This document shows positions 19,307-34,200 of a stretch of 64,000 nt of DNA, in pieces. Made by a program: the position numbers and the translations under genes. Where the stretch lies: contig BNBH01000007.1 of the NCBI GenBank assembly GCA_014655195.1, forward strand, positions 221,151 through 285,150. Reading direction: 5' to 3'. The stretch comes from Streptomyces cellulosae. Lineage in GTDB: Bacteria > Actinomycetota > Actinomycetes > Streptomycetales > Streptomycetaceae. Under the pieces are notes generated by a model that was given only the letters and a program-made list of their open reading frames with translations, ran no database searches and was not told the origin of the DNA. Every line of letters starts with the position of its first letter. Within the stretch, counting starts at the first letter, position 1.

Positions 19307-20326
19307 TCAGCGGCGGCGGCGCAGCGAGGCGTCGAGCAGCGCGGGCGGGGCGTCGAACTTCTCGCCGGGGGCCAGGTCGGTGCCCGGGGCGACGATCTCG
19401 TCGATCGCGTCGAGGACGTCGGCCGACAGCACGGTGTCCGCGGCGGCGAGCTGCGACCGGAGGTGCTCCACCGTGCGCGGGCCGATCAGCGCGGCCGTCA
19501 CCGCGGGGTGCGCGTTGACGAAGCCGAGCGCCAGCTGGATCAGGGTGAGCCCGGCCTCGTCGGCCACCTCGATCAGCCGCTCCACCGCGTCGTACCGGGC
19601 CTGGTTGTGCGGCAGCGAGGGGTCGAAGCGCTCCGGCAGGACCCCCGAGCGATGGGTGGTGACGTCCCGGCCCTTGCGCACCGCGCCCGACAGCCACCCC
19701 GAGGCCAGCGGGGACCACACCAGCACGCCCATGCCGTACTCCTCCGTCACCGGCAGGACATGGGCCTCGATCCCGCGCTGCAGCATCGAGTAGCTGGGCT
19801 GCTCGGTCACGTAGCGGCTCAGCCGGTGCTCGCGGGCGGCCCACTGCGCCTGCACGATGCGGTACGCGGGGAACGTCGAGGAGCCGAAGTAGCGGATCTT
19901 GCCCGCGCGCTGGAGGTCGGTGAGCGCCGACAGGGTCTCCTCGTCGCTGGCCGTCGGGTCCCACCGGTGCATCTGGTAGAGGTCGACGTGGTCGACGCCG
20001 AGGCGGCGCAGACTGTCGTCGAGGGCGGTGCAGATCCAGCGGCGCGAGCCGCCCTGCCGGTTGCGCTCGCCCATCGGCATGGTCGCCTTGGTGGCCAGCA
20101 CGATGTCGTCGCGGCGGCCGGCGACGGCCTTGCCGACGATCTCCTCCGACTCGCCCTCGCCGTACCAGTCCGCGGTGTCGATGACGTTGACGCCGGCCTC
20201 CAGGGCCGCGTCGACGATGGCGGTGGCCTCCTCCTGCGTGGTGCGCCCGATGGCGCCGAAGTTCATCGCGCCCAGCGCGAGCGTGCTGACCTGGACGCCG
20301 GTGCGGCCGAGAGTGCGGTACTGCAT
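19307..20326 (-). CDS. Aldo/keto reductase
   Basis: The 339-residue NADPH-dependent oxidoreductase has the full AKR tetrad: D50 and Y55 in DTADWYGEGES, K80 in LATKATMP, and H120 in DLYQMHRWDP. It begins MQYRTLGRTGVQVSTLALGAM, the usual AKR N-terminus. The substrate is unknown; sequence type suggests a small aldehyde or ketone. It is divergent from a TetR gene, and the 173-bp gap holds two perfect palindromes, so this gene is the likely TetR target. Confidence 0.94.
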   Translation of the reverse strand: MQYRTLGRTGVQVSTLALGAMNFGAIGRTTQEEATAIVDAALEAGVNVIDTADWYGEGESEEIVGKAVAGRRDDIVLATKATMPMGERNRQGGSRRWICTALDDSLRRLGVDHVDLYQMHRWDPTASDEETLSALTDLQRAGKIRYFGSSTFPAYRIVQAQWAAREHRLSRYVTEQPSYSMLQRGIEAHVLPVTEEYGMGVLVWSPLASGWLSGAVRKGRDVTTHRSGVLPERFDPSLPHNQARYDAVERLIEVADEAGLTLIQLALGFVNAHPAVTAALIGPRTVEHLRSQLAAADTVLSADVLDAIDEIVAPGTDLAPGEKFDAPPALLDASLRRRR

Positions 20327-20355
20327 GCCTTGGTCTCCTCAGGGGCAGAGAGAAA

Positions 20356-20370
20356 CGGAACAGTGTTCCG
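20356..20370. promoter_or_regulatory. TetR-type operator 1
   Basis: CGGAACAGTGTTCCG is a perfect 15-base palindrome, 30 bases before the aldo/keto reductase start and 130 bases before the TetR start. Its GGAAC/GTTCC arms are the same as in operator 2. Confidence 0.75.
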
Positions 20371-20386
20371 CTACGCCCTCAACGAT

Positions 20387-20403
20387 ACGGAACAACGTTC
20401 CGT
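20387..20403. promoter_or_regulatory. TetR-type operator 2
   Basis: ACGGAACAACGTTCCGT is a perfect inverted repeat with a 3-base centre. Its centre is 32 bases from that of operator 1, about three helical turns, so two repressor dimers could sit on the same face of the DNA. Confidence 0.75.
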
Positions 20404-20499
20404 TTTGCTAGCGGTGGAGGAAAACTCGGCCGTGCGGGAGCCTCCTTGGGCGTGCGTGAGACCATGCGGAGGCTTGCGGAAGACGGAGGAAAAGGCACG

Positions 20500-21087
20500 G
20501 TGAACCAGAAGGACGGCGACACGGGCGACACCGCGTCACGGCGCAAGGACGCCCGGCGTAACAAGGAGACGCTGCTGGAGGCGGCCGCCGCGGTCTTCGT
20601 GACGTCCGGCGTGGAGGCCCCGGTGCGCGACATCGCCTCCCGGGCCGGCGTCGGCCTGGGCACCCTCTACCGGCACTTCCCCACCCGCGCGGACCTGATC
20701 ATCGCCGTCTACCGGCACCAGGTGGAGGCCTGCGCCGAGGCCGGCCCGGCCCTCCTGGAGTCCGCCCCGACCCCGCACGACGCCCTGCGGCAGTGGATCG
20801 ACCTGTTCGTCGACTTCCTGGTCACCAAGCACGGCCTCGCCGCCGTCCTCCGCTCCGACCAGTCGGGCTTCGAGGGCCTGCACGCGTACTTCCTCGACCG
20901 CCTCGTCCCCGTCTGCACGCAACTGCTCGACGCCGCGACGGCAGCCGGCGAGATCCGCGAGGACGTCACCGCCCTCACCCTCATGCGCGGCGTGGGCAAC
21001 CTCTGCATCGGCGCGGAGAACGACCCGGACTACGACGCCCGCCGCCTCGCCGCAGTCCTGGTCGACGGCCTCCGCCGCCAGAACTGA
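20500..21087 (+). CDS. TetR-family repressor
   Basis: I start this 195-residue protein at the GTG at 20500, which has GGAGG upstream; an earlier ATG at 20446 is possible. The helix-turn-helix is VRDIASRAGVGLGTLYRHF (about residues 44-62), followed by a helical C-terminal ligand domain. The two palindromes between it and the divergent aldo/keto reductase suggest it represses both genes until an inducer binds. Confidence 0.92.
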   Translation: MNQKDGDTGDTASRRKDARRNKETLLEAAAAVFVTSGVEAPVRDIASRAGVGLGTLYRHFPTRADLIIAVYRHQVEACAEAGPALLESAPTPHDALRQWIDLFVDFLVTKHGLAAVLRSDQSGFEGLHAYFLDRLVPVCTQLLDAATAAGEIREDVTALTLMRGVGNLCIGAENDPDYDARRLAAVLVDGLRRQN

Positions 21088-21252
21088 CGACCGGCGAGAC
21101 ACAGCCCCGCCTCTTCACGGAGCCGTGGTGTCGGGCCCGTACCAGCCGAACAACACGGTGACTGGCGGCGGCACCGGTTCCCGCCGCCAGGAAACCCGGC
21201 CTCGAGACCCGCCCTGGAGACCTGTCAGCCGGCGTCCGCCCCGGGCTCCCCG

Positions 21253-21396
21253 TCCGATGCGAAGACCTCAGAGCTTCGGGCGGAGGGCCGGGCGAAGGAC
21301 CTGCTGCTCTTGCTGGGACACCGGGGTGCCGCGGTCTCCGAGGAGGACCGGGAGCGCATTGTCGACTGCGGCGATCCCGACGTGCTGGGCCTGTGA
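21253..21396 (+). pseudogene. C-terminal remnant of an Rpn/YadD-type nuclease family gene
   Basis: The plus strand encodes SELRAEGRAKDLLLLLGHRG then AAVSEEDRERIVDCGDPDVL before TGA at 21394. The pattern EGRAxxLLxLLxxRGxxV followed by RxRIxxCxDxxxL is the common C-terminus of Streptomyces RpnC/YadD-like (recombination-promoting nuclease) proteins, as I recall it. There is no start codon or N-terminal domain on this strand, so it is a fragment. Confidence 0.5.
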
Positions 21397-21409
21397 TTCA
21401 GGAGGGCCC

Positions 21410-21604
21410 TCACCGCGACGTCGACGGCAGTTCGATGACGGTGATTGCGGTGTTCTCGTCGGGGCTGCGTCTCCGTGAGGTCCGCGGAGAGCGGTGGTGG
21501 AGACGGGTGGCGGGAAGGCGACGCCGAGGTGTCCGGCCGCGCGGGCGAAGAGCCCCGGGTCCTGCTGGAAGATCCGGTGCAGGGCCATGGGACGAGCTGA
21601 CCAT
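21410..21604 (-). pseudogene. N-terminal remnant of an Rpn/YadD-type nuclease family gene, frameshifted
   Basis: The frame from ATG at 21604 begins MVSSSH and then the homologous reading moves to another frame as [19 protein letters not shown] followed by [12 protein letters not shown] third frame gives SADLTETQP. These three blocks, in this order, are the typical N-terminus of Streptomyces RpnC/YadD-like proteins (MVSSxHEAMHRIFQ, LFAR, DLTET). So the sequence is a frameshifted start of such a gene. It points towards the C-terminal remnant on the other strand. Confidence 0.5.
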
Positions 21605-21719
21605 GGGGCGAAGCTACGGACGCGTTGGCATACGCCGAGCGGATATGAGGCGGCGTTCACGCGACCGCGCGAACTGACCGGCCTCGCGTTGACGCTCAGA
21701 GCTCCCGCGACAAGCGAAA

Positions 21720-21749
21720 GGGCCCGCACGACCGAAGTCGTGCGGGCCC
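21720..21749 (-). terminator. Intrinsic terminator of the str operon (after tuf1)
   Basis: GGGCCCGCACGAC and its complement form a perfect 13-bp stem. On the transcribed strand the loop is UUCG, an extra-stable tetraloop, followed by UUUCGCUU. It starts about 40 bases after the tuf1 stop. Confidence 0.9.
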
Positions 21750-21787
21750 CTTCAGGTGCTCGCAGCAGGAGCTACCAGGTCAGAACG

Positions 21788-22981
<1,194 letters not shown>

Positions 22982-23060
22982 TGGGGTCCTCCTGTGGAGT
23001 GGTTCTGTACGCCTTACTTCATCGGCGCCAGGTGATCTTTGCTGGGAAACCCGGGCCCGG

Positions 23061-23089
23061 GTCATTCCACCGGGTGACGGTGGAATGAC
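23061..23089 (-). promoter_or_regulatory. Strong hairpin in the fusA-tuf1 intergenic region, next to a possible tuf1 promoter
   Basis: GTCATTCCACC and GGTGGAATGAC are perfect 11-base arms with a 7-base loop. On the minus strand a TTGACC hexamer (23106-23111) lies 17 bases upstream of the arm, where a -35 box for tuf1 would be. There is no T tract, so it is not an ordinary terminator. It could be an operator, an mRNA 5-prime stabiliser or a processing site. Confidence 0.5.
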
Positions 23090-23150
23090 CACTTGCAGGC
23101 TCCGGGGTCAAGCCTAAAGCGTTGTTACGGAGTCCGTTGAACGGAGCCCC

Positions 23151-25277
23151 TTACTCGCCCTTGGCCTTCGCGATGATCTCCTCGGCGACGTTCCGCGGAA
23201 CCTCGGCGTAGGAGTCGAACTGCATGGAGTAGCTGGCACGGCCGGACGTCTTGCTGCGCAGGTCGCCGACGTAGCCGAACATCTCCGAGAGGGGCACGAG
23301 ACCCTTCACGACGCGGGCACCGGCCCGCTCCTCCATGGCCTGGATCTGGCCACGGCGGGAGTTGATGTCGCCGATGACGTCACCCATGTAGTCCTCGGGC
23401 GTGGTGACCTCGACGGCCATCATCGGCTCGAGGAGCACGGGGGACGCCTTGCGCGCGGCCTCCTTGAAGGCCTGCGAGCCGGCGATCTTGAACGCGAGCT
23501 CGGACGAGTCGACCTCGTGGTACGCGCCGTCGAGGAGCGTCACGCGGACGCCGGTCATCTCGTAGCCGGCGAGGATGCCGAACTGCATGGCCTCCTGCGC
23601 ACCGGCGTCCACCGAAGGGATGTACTCCTTCGGCACACGGCCACCGGTCACCTTGTTGACGAACTCGTACGAGGCGTCGCCGCCCTCGATCGGCTCGATC
23701 GCGATGATCACGCGAGCGAACTGGCCGGTACCACCCGTCTGCTTCTTGTGGGTGTACTCGACCTTCTCGACCGACTTGCGGATCGTCTCACGGTACGCGA
23801 CCTGAGGCTTGCCGACGTTGGCCTCGACCTTGAACTCACGGCGCATACGGTCGACCAGCACCTCGAGGTGCAGCTCGCCCATACCACCGATGATGGTCTG
23901 GCCGGTCTCCTCGTCCGAGTGGACCTGGAACGACGGGTCCTCCTCGGCGAGCCGCTGGATCGCGACGCCGAGCTTCTCCTGGTCGCCCTTCGACTTGGGC
24001 TCGATGGCGACCTGGATGACCGGGGCCGGGAAGTCCATGGACTCCAGGATGACCGGGCTCTTGTCGTCGGACAGCGTCTCACCGGTGGTGGTCTGCTTCA
24101 GGCCCATGACGGCGACGATGTCGCCGGCGCCCACCGACTCGATCTCCTCACGCTTGTTCGCGTGCATGCGGTAGATCTTGCCGATGCGCTCCTTCTTGCC
24201 CTTCACGGAGTTCAGCACCTGGGTGCCGGACTCCAGACGGCCGGAGTACACGCGGACGAAGGTGAGCTTGCCGAGGTGCGGGTCGCTCATGATCTTGAAC
24301 GCGAGCGCGGCGAGGGGCTCCTCGTCCGACGGCTTGCGGGCGACGACCTTCTCCGCGTCCTTGGGGTCGTGGCCCTCGATGGCCTCGACGTCCAGGGGGG
24401 AGGGCAGGTAGCGCACGACGGCGTCGAGCAGGGGCTGAACGCCCTTGTTCTTGAACGCGGTGCCGCAGAACACGGGGGTGACGGTGGTGCCCTCACCCTT
24501 GCCGGAGGCGATGGTGATACGACGGATCGCCGCGTACAACTGCTCCTCGGTGGGCTCGGTGCCCTCGAGGTACAGCTCCATCAGCTCTTCGTCGTTCTCC
24601 GCGACGGCCTCGAGCAGCTTGCCGCGCCACTCCTCGGCAGCCTCGGTGTGGGTGTCCGGGATGTCGACGGTGTCGTACATCTCGCCCTTGGCGGCCTCGG
24701 CGGACCACACAAGCGCCTTCATGCGGACCAGGTCCACGACGCCCTTGAAGTCGGCCTCCGCGCCGATGGGCAGCTGCATGACCAGCGGCTGCGCACCCAG
24801 ACGGTCGGAGATCATGTCGACGCAGCGGTGGAACTCGGCACCGGTGCGGTCGAGCTTGTTGACGAAGCAGATGCGCGGAACGCCGTAGCGGTCCGCCTGA
24901 CGCCACACGGTCTCGGACTGGGGCTCGACGCCGGCGACGCCGTCGAACACCGTCACGGCACCGTCGAGCACGCGCAGGGAACGCTCCACCTCGACGGTGA
25001 AGTCGACGTGGCCCGGGGTGTCGATGATGTTGATGGTGTGGTCGACGTCTTCCAGCGGCCAGTGGCAGGTGGTGGCAGCAGAGGTGATCGTGATGCCACG
25101 CTCCTGCTCCTGCTCCATCCAGTCCATGGTGGCAGCGCCGTCGTGGACCTCACCGATCTTGTAGGAAACGCCGGTGTAGAACAGGATCCGCTCGGTGGTC
25201 GTCGTCTTGCCCGCGTCGATGTGGGCCATGATCCCGATGTTGCGGACCCTGGCCAGGTCAAGCGAAGTGGTAGCCAT
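23151..25277 (-). CDS. fusA: Elongation factor G
   Basis: EF-G drives translocation and, with RRF, ribosome recycling. The 708-residue protein has the G1 loop AHIDAGKT near residue 20, DTPGHVDF and NKLD GTPase motifs, and the five usual domains ending [16 protein letters not shown]. It lies 39 bases after rpsG. The length and motifs are those of a canonical EF-G and nothing is missing. Confidence 0.98.
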   Translation of the reverse strand: MATTSLDLARVRNIGIMAHIDAGKTTTTERILFYTGVSYKIGEVHDGAATMDWMEQEQERGITITSAATTCHWPLEDVDHTINIIDTPGHVDFTVEVERSLRVLDGAVTVFDGVAGVEPQSETVWRQADRYGVPRICFVNKLDRTGAEFHRCVDMISDRLGAQPLVMQLPIGAEADFKGVVDLVRMKALVWSAEAAKGEMYDTVDIPDTHTEAAEEWRGKLLEAVAENDEELMELYLEGTEPTEEQLYAAIRRITIASGKGEGTTVTPVFCGTAFKNKGVQPLLDAVVRYLPSPLDVEAIEGHDPKDAEKVVARKPSDEEPLAALAFKIMSDPHLGKLTFVRVYSGRLESGTQVLNSVKGKKERIGKIYRMHANKREEIESVGAGDIVAVMGLKQTTTGETLSDDKSPVILESMDFPAPVIQVAIEPKSKGDQEKLGVAIQRLAEEDPSFQVHSDEETGQTIIGGMGELHLEVLVDRMRREFKVEANVGKPQVAYRETIRKSVEKVEYTHKKQTGGTGQFARVIIAIEPIEGGDASYEFVNKVTGGRVPKEYIPSVDAGAQEAMQFGILAGYEMTGVRVTLLDGAYHEVDSSELAFKIAGSQAFKEAARKASPVLLEPMMAVEVTTPEDYMGDVIGDINSRRGQIQAMEERAGARVVKGLVPLSEMFGYVGDLRSKTSGRASYSMQFDSYAEVPRNVAEEIIAKAKGE

Positions 25278-25316
25278 AAGGCTTCAGTCTTCTCTCGGTC
25301 TCGATGGGGTCTGCGA

Positions 25317-25787
25317 CTACCAGCGGTAGTGCGCGAAGGCCTTGTTGGACTCGGCCATCTTGTGCGTGTCCTCACGCTTCTTCACAGCGGCACCGAGGCC
25401 GTTGCTGGCGTCGAGGAGCTCGTTGAGCAGACGCTCGGTCATGGTCTTCTCGCGACGGGCGCGGGAGTAACCGACCAGCCAGCGCAGCGCCAGCGTGTTG
25501 GCACGGCCGGGCTTGACCTCGACCGGGACCTGGTAGGTGGCACCACCGACACGGCGGGACTTGACCTCGAGGGTCGGCTTGATGTTCTCGAGAGCGCGCT
25601 TCAGCGTGATGACCGGGTCGTTGCCGGTCTTCTCGCGCAGGCCCTCCATGGCGCCGTAGACGATGCGCTCGGCGGTGGAGCGCTTGCCGTTCAGCAGCAC
25701 CTTGTTGATCAGGGAGGTCACCAGGGGGGAGCCGTAAACCGGGTCGATGATGACCGGGCGCTTCGGGGCGGGGCCCTTACGAGGCAT
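25317..25787 (-). CDS. rpsG: 30S ribosomal protein S7
   Basis: S7 starts assembly of the small-subunit head and contacts tRNA at the E site. The 156-residue protein begins [20 protein letters not shown] and carries the family stretch around [16 protein letters not shown]. It follows rpsL with only two bases between stop and start, so translation is probably coupled. Confidence 0.98.
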   Translation of the reverse strand: MPRKGPAPKRPVIIDPVYGSPLVTSLINKVLLNGKRSTAERIVYGAMEGLREKTGNDPVITLKRALENIKPTLEVKSRRVGGATYQVPVEVKPGRANTLALRWLVGYSRARREKTMTERLLNELLDASNGLGAAVKKREDTHKMAESNKAFAHYRW

Positions 25788-25789
25788 TC

Positions 25790-26161
25790 TTACTTCTCCT
25801 TCTTGGCGCCGTAACGGCTGCGAGCCTGCTTGCGGTTCTTGACACCCTGGGTGTCGAGGGAACCGCGGATGATCTTGTAGCGAACACCCGGCAGGTCCTT
25901 CACACGGCCGCCGCGCACGAGCACGATCGAGTGCTCCTGCAGGTTGTGTCCCTCACCCGGAATGTAGGCGGTGACCTCGATCCCGCTGGTCAGACGCACA
26001 CGCGCGACCTTACGCAGGGCCGAGTTCGGCTTCTTCGGGGTGGTCGTGAACACACGCGTGCAGACGCCACGGCGCTGAGGGGAACCCTCGAGTGCGGGCG
26101 TCTTGTTCTTCTCGACCTTGTCCTGCCGGCCCTTTCGGACCAGCTGCTGGATCGTAGGCAC
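25790..26161 (-). CDS. rpsL: 30S ribosomal protein S12
   Basis: S12 shapes the decoding centre. The 123-residue protein starts at the GTG at 26161 ([20 protein letters not shown]) with CCGGAGAAGTA before it; the longer upstream frame covers the leader. K43 in [11 protein letters not shown] and K88 in GGRVKDLPG are the wild-type residues at the two classic streptomycin-resistance sites. It heads the str operon behind a good promoter and a leader hairpin shared with the S10 operon. Confidence 0.98.
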   Translation of the reverse strand: MPTIQQLVRKGRQDKVEKNKTPALEGSPQRRGVCTRVFTTTPKKPNSALRKVARVRLTSGIEVTAYIPGEGHNLQEHSIVLVRGGRVKDLPGVRYKIIRGSLDTQGVKNRKQARSRYGAKKEK

Positions 26162-26210
26162 TACTTCTCCGGTTTCTGTGTGCCGATGGGTACAGCTAAC
26201 CTGGAACATC

Positions 26211-26236
26211 TCCGACCCACGCGGTCGGGTGTGTCG
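26211..26236 (-). promoter_or_regulatory. Leader hairpin of the str operon, shared with the S10 operon
   Basis: This block differs at one base of 26 from 4882-4907 and contains the same perfect stem-loop CCGACCGCGTGGGTCGG on the coding strand. It is transcribed from the promoter at 26359-26387 and ends 50 bases before the rpsL start. Confidence 0.6.
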
Positions 26237-26358
26237 AATCCGGCGGACTCCCACCGCAAGGCAGAAGGAAGCGCTGAATTGCGGTGGCCGTTTCACAGCC
26301 CCCGGTGCGGTGTGATGGCACGCACGAAGGCCAGGGCACACCCCAGGCACAAGGTCTG

Positions 26359-26387
26359 AGCGTACCTAGCTCATGGACTCCGGTCAA
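26359..26387 (-). promoter_or_regulatory. HrdB-type promoter of the str operon
   Basis: The minus strand reads TTGACC (26382-26387), a 17-bp spacer and TACGCT (26359-26364). This is the best principal-sigma match in the 370-base gap between rpsL and the DUF1707 gene and gives a leader of about 190 bases. The rest of the gap holds no gene that I can support. Confidence 0.7.
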
Positions 26388-26533
26388 AACAAATGGAGTG
26401 GGACGCGACACGCCCGACTTCTTGGGGTTCTTCCAGGGCGCTCAACACCCTTTCCAAGGGCGCGTGGTGGCCCGCCGTGCGGCGTACGGTCCGTGTGGGT
26501 CGACCGCGCAGTTCCCCGCTCCGCTTGAGGGTG

Positions 26534-27064
26534 TCATCCCGACGTCGCCACCACCGCCAGCAAACCGAACAGCCCCAGGAAGACCAGCCAGCCCGCCACC
26601 GACAGCCAGCCCAGGACCAGGCCCGTCAGGGCCATGCCGTCGCCCGCCTCGCCGGTGCGGCGTATCTCGGACTGGGCCATGTGCCCCAGGATCACCGCGG
26701 GAAGCCCCGTGACGCCCGCCGTGGCGACGCACAGCACCCCGCACACCATGGACGCCAGCGCCTTGCCGTTCGTGCGGGCCTGAGGGCGTGGCAGGAAGAC
26801 CGGCGGGACCGGGCCGTGGGGCGTCATCGGCTGCGGCATCGGGCCCTGCGGCAGGTCGGCCACCAGGAGGGACAGCTCCCCCACCGTGCGCGCCGAGTAG
26901 GCGCGCGCCACCCGCTTCTCGAACTCAGGGTGGTCCAGGCGGCCCTCCCCGTACCCGGCGCGCAGCACGTCCACCGCGCGCTCGCGGTCCGCGTGGGAGG
27001 CCAGCATCGACGGGGCGCCGGAGCCCGGCAGCGGAGGACCTTGCCACGGAGTCGGATACGACAC
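26534..27064 (-). CDS. DUF1707 and DUF4190 membrane protein
   Basis: The 176-residue protein starts at a GTG (VSYPTPWQGPPLPGSGAPSM) preceded by GGGGAGG. Residues 20-72 are a DUF1707 domain (ASHADRERAVDVLRAGYGEG and VARAYSARTVGELSLLVADL). A Pro-rich linker follows, then two hydrophobic segments at about 100-125 and 145-172 in a DUF4190-type domain. It is probably a small cytoplasmic-membrane protein of unknown role. It stands alone between rpoC and rpsL. Confidence 0.88.
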   Translation of the reverse strand: MSYPTPWQGPPLPGSGAPSMLASHADRERAVDVLRAGYGEGRLDHPEFEKRVARAYSARTVGELSLLVADLPQGPMPQPMTPHGPVPPVFLPRPQARTNGKALASMVCGVLCVATAGVTGLPAVILGHMAQSEIRRTGEAGDGMALTGLVLGWLSVAGWLVFLGLFGLLAVVATSG

Positions 27065-27160
27065 GGCTGCCTCCCCAGGGCCGGGACGGACAGTCCCAGT
27101 ATGTGCGCTTCACCCACTGGAACGCAGCGCACGGGCGTGCGGTTCCATGCGCGCACACGC

Positions 27161-27198
27161 CGAAGGGCGGCCACCCCGTACGGAGTGACCGCCCTTCG
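27161..27198 (-). terminator. Intrinsic terminator of rpoBC
   Basis: CGAAGGGCGGCCAC pairs with GTGACCGCCCTTCG over 14 positions. On the minus-strand RNA the single mismatch becomes a G-U pair. It lies directly behind the rpoC stop at 27214. Confidence 0.8.
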
Positions 27199-27213
27199 GT
27201 TCAGACGACCCGC

Positions 27214-31125
<3,912 letters not shown>

Positions 31126-31220
31126 TATGCGTCAATCCCTCTCAGGGTCGTAAGTCTTGGGGTCTGATACGGGGGTCCTGGGGCGGGCAGCCAGGGGTTC
31201 ACCGGGCCGCCCCACTCCCG

Positions 31221-34200
31221 TCAGACCTCTTCGACGCTGCTCGGCTCGCGCCGGGACAGGTCGATGCCGAGCTCCTCCGCAGCGCGGAAGACGTCCTCGT
31301 CGGTGTCGCGCATCTCGATGGACATGCCGTCCGAGGACAGCACCTCCACGTTCAGGCACAGGGACTGCATCTCCTTGATGAGCACCTTGAAGGACTCGGG
31401 GATGCCGGGCTCGGGGATGTTCTCGCCCTTGACGATGGCCTCGTAGACCTTCACGCGGCCGGTGACGTCGTCGGACTTGATGGTCAGCAGCTCCTGGAGC
31501 GCGTAGGCGGCGCCGTACGCCTCGAGTGCCCACACCTCCATCTCGCCGAACCGCTGGCCACCGAACTGAGCCTTACCGCCCAGCGGCTGCTGGGTGATCA
31601 TGGAGTACGGACCGGTCGAGCGGGCGTGCAGCTTGTCGTCGACCAGGTGGTGCAGCTTCAGGATGTACATGTAGCCGACCGAGATCGGGTCCGGGAACGG
31701 CTCACCCGAGCGGCCGTCGAACAGCCGCGCCTTGCCGGACGGCAGGACCATGCGGTCGCCGTCGCGGTTCGGGACGGTGTGCTCCAGCAGACCGGCGAGC
31801 TCGTCCTCGCGGGCGCCGTCGAAGACCGGGGTGGCCACGTTGGTACGGGGCTCCACGCGGTCCGCGCCGATCGCCTGCAGGCGCTGCGCCCACTCGTCGG
31901 CGAGGCCGGAGACGTCCCAGCCCTGGCTGGCGAGCCAGCCGAGGTGGATCTCCAGCACCTGTCCCGGGTTCATTCGGGACGGCACACCCAGCGGGTTGAG
32001 GATGATGTCGACCGGGGTCCCGTCCTCGAGGAACGGCATGTCCTCGATGGGCAGGATCTTGGAGATGACGCCCTTGTTGCCGTGACGGCCGGCGAGCTTG
32101 TCACCGTCGGTGATCTTGCGCTTCTGCGCGACGTAGACGCGCACCAGCTGGTTGACACCGGGGGGAAGCTCGTCGCCCTCCTCACGGTCGAAGACGCGGA
32201 CGCCGATGACCTTCCCGGTCTCGCCGTGCGGCACCTTCAGCGAGGTGTCACGGACCTCACGGGCCTTCTCACCGAAGATCGCGCGCAGCAGGCGCTCCTC
32301 CGGGGTCAGCTCGGTCTCACCCTTCGGGGTCACCTTGCCGACGAGGATGTCACCGGCGATGACCTCGGCGCCGATGCGGATGATGCCCCGCTCGTCGAGG
32401 TCGGCGAGGACCTCCTCGGAGACGTTCGGGATGTCCCGGGTGATCTCCTCGGGGCCGAGCTTGGTGTCACGGGCGTCGACCTCGTGCTCCTCGATGTGGA
32501 TCGAGGAGAGGACGTCGTCCTGCACGAGGCGCTGCGACAGGATGATCGCGTCCTCGTAGTTGTGACCCTCCCACGGCATGAACGCCACGAGCAGGTTCTT
32601 GCCCAGCGCCATCTCGCCGTTCTGGGTGGCCGGACCGTCGGCGAGGACCTGGCCCTCGATGACGCGGTCGCCCTCGGAGACGATGACCTTCTGGTTGACC
32701 GAGGTGCCCTGGTTGGAGCGGGAGAACTTGGCCAGGCGGTACGTGATGTACGTGCCGTCGTCGTTGGCCGTGGTGATGTAGTCCGCGGAGACCTCCTGGA
32801 CCACGCCCGCCTTCTCCGCCTTGACCACGTCACCGGCGTCGACGGCGGAGCGGTACTCCATGCCGGTGCCGACGAGCGGGGCCTCGGACTTAATCAGCGG
32901 CACGGCCTGGCGCATCATGTTCGCGCCCATGAGGGCACGGTTGGCGTCGTCGTGCTCGAGGAACGGGATCATGGCGGTCGCGACCGACACCATCTGGCGC
33001 GGCGAGACGTCCATGTAGTCGACCTCGTCGCCGGGGACGTAGTCGACCTCGCCGCCGCGGCGGCGGACCAGGATGCGGTTCTCGACGAAGCGCATCTCGT
33101 CGTTGAGCGGCGCGTTGGCCTGCGCGATGACGAAGCGGTCCTCCTCGTCGGCGGTCAGGTAGTCCACCTCGTCGGTGACCTGGCCGTCGACGACCTTGCG
33201 GTACGGCGTCTCGATGAAGCCGAACGGGTTGATCCGCCCGTAGGAGGCGAGCGAACCGATCAGACCGATGTTCGGGCCTTCGGGCGTCTCGATCGGGCAC
33301 ATGCGGCCGTAGTGCGAGGGGTGCACGTCACGGACCTCGAAGCCGGCCCGCTCACGGGAGAGACCACCCGGGCCGAGGGCGTTCAGACGACGCTTGTGCG
33401 TCAGCCCCGACAGCGGGTTGTTCTGGTCCATGAACTGGGACAGCTGGCTGGTGCCGAAGAACTCCTTGATGGAGGCGACGACCGGCCGGATGTTGATCAG
33501 GGTCTGCGGCGTGATCGCCTCGACGTCCTGGGTGGTCATGCGCTCGCGCACGACGCGCTCCATACGGGCGAGACCCGTACGGACCTGGTTCTGGATCAGC
33601 TCGCCGACGTTGCGGATGCGGCGGTTGCCGAAGTGGTCGATGTCGTCGGTCTCGACGATGATCGTCCGGCCCGACTCGCCGACCGTCTCGGTCTCACCGG
33701 CGTGCAGCTTCACCAGGTACTTGATCGTGGCGATGATGTCGTCGGTGGTGAGCACGCCGGCGTCGAGCGGCTGGTCGCCGCCGAGCTTCTTGTTCACCTT
33801 GTAGCGGCCGACCTTGGCCAGGTCGTAGCGCTTGGGGTTGAAGTAGAGGTTCTCGAGCAGCGTCTGCGCGGCCTCACGCGTGGGGGGCTCGCCCGGACGC
33901 AGCTTGCGGTAGATGTCGAGCAGCGCGTCGTCCTGGCCCTGGGTGTGGTCCTTCTCCAGGGTGGCGCGCATGGACTCGTACTCGCCGAACTCCTCGAGGA
34001 TCTGCTCGGTGGTCCAGCCGAGCGCCTTCAGGAGGACGGTGACGGACTGCTTGCGCTTGCGGTCGATGCGCACACCGACCATGTCGCGCTTGTCGATCTC
34101 CATCTCCAGCCAGGCGCCCCGGGAGGGGATGATCTTGGCGGAGAAGATGTCCTTGTCGGACGTCTTGTCGATGGAGGAGTCGAAGTAGACGCCGGGCGAG

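Noticed and set aside
23061-23089. Terminator between fusA and tuf1
   Set aside because: The stem has no T tract and lies at the expected promoter position, so I list it as regulatory instead.
26499-26520. Sequence resembling a dispersed Streptomyces intergenic element (GGGGAACTGCGCG type)
   Set aside because: I recall similar copies in many Streptomyces gaps, but only one partial copy is visible here, so a repeat cannot be shown from this window.
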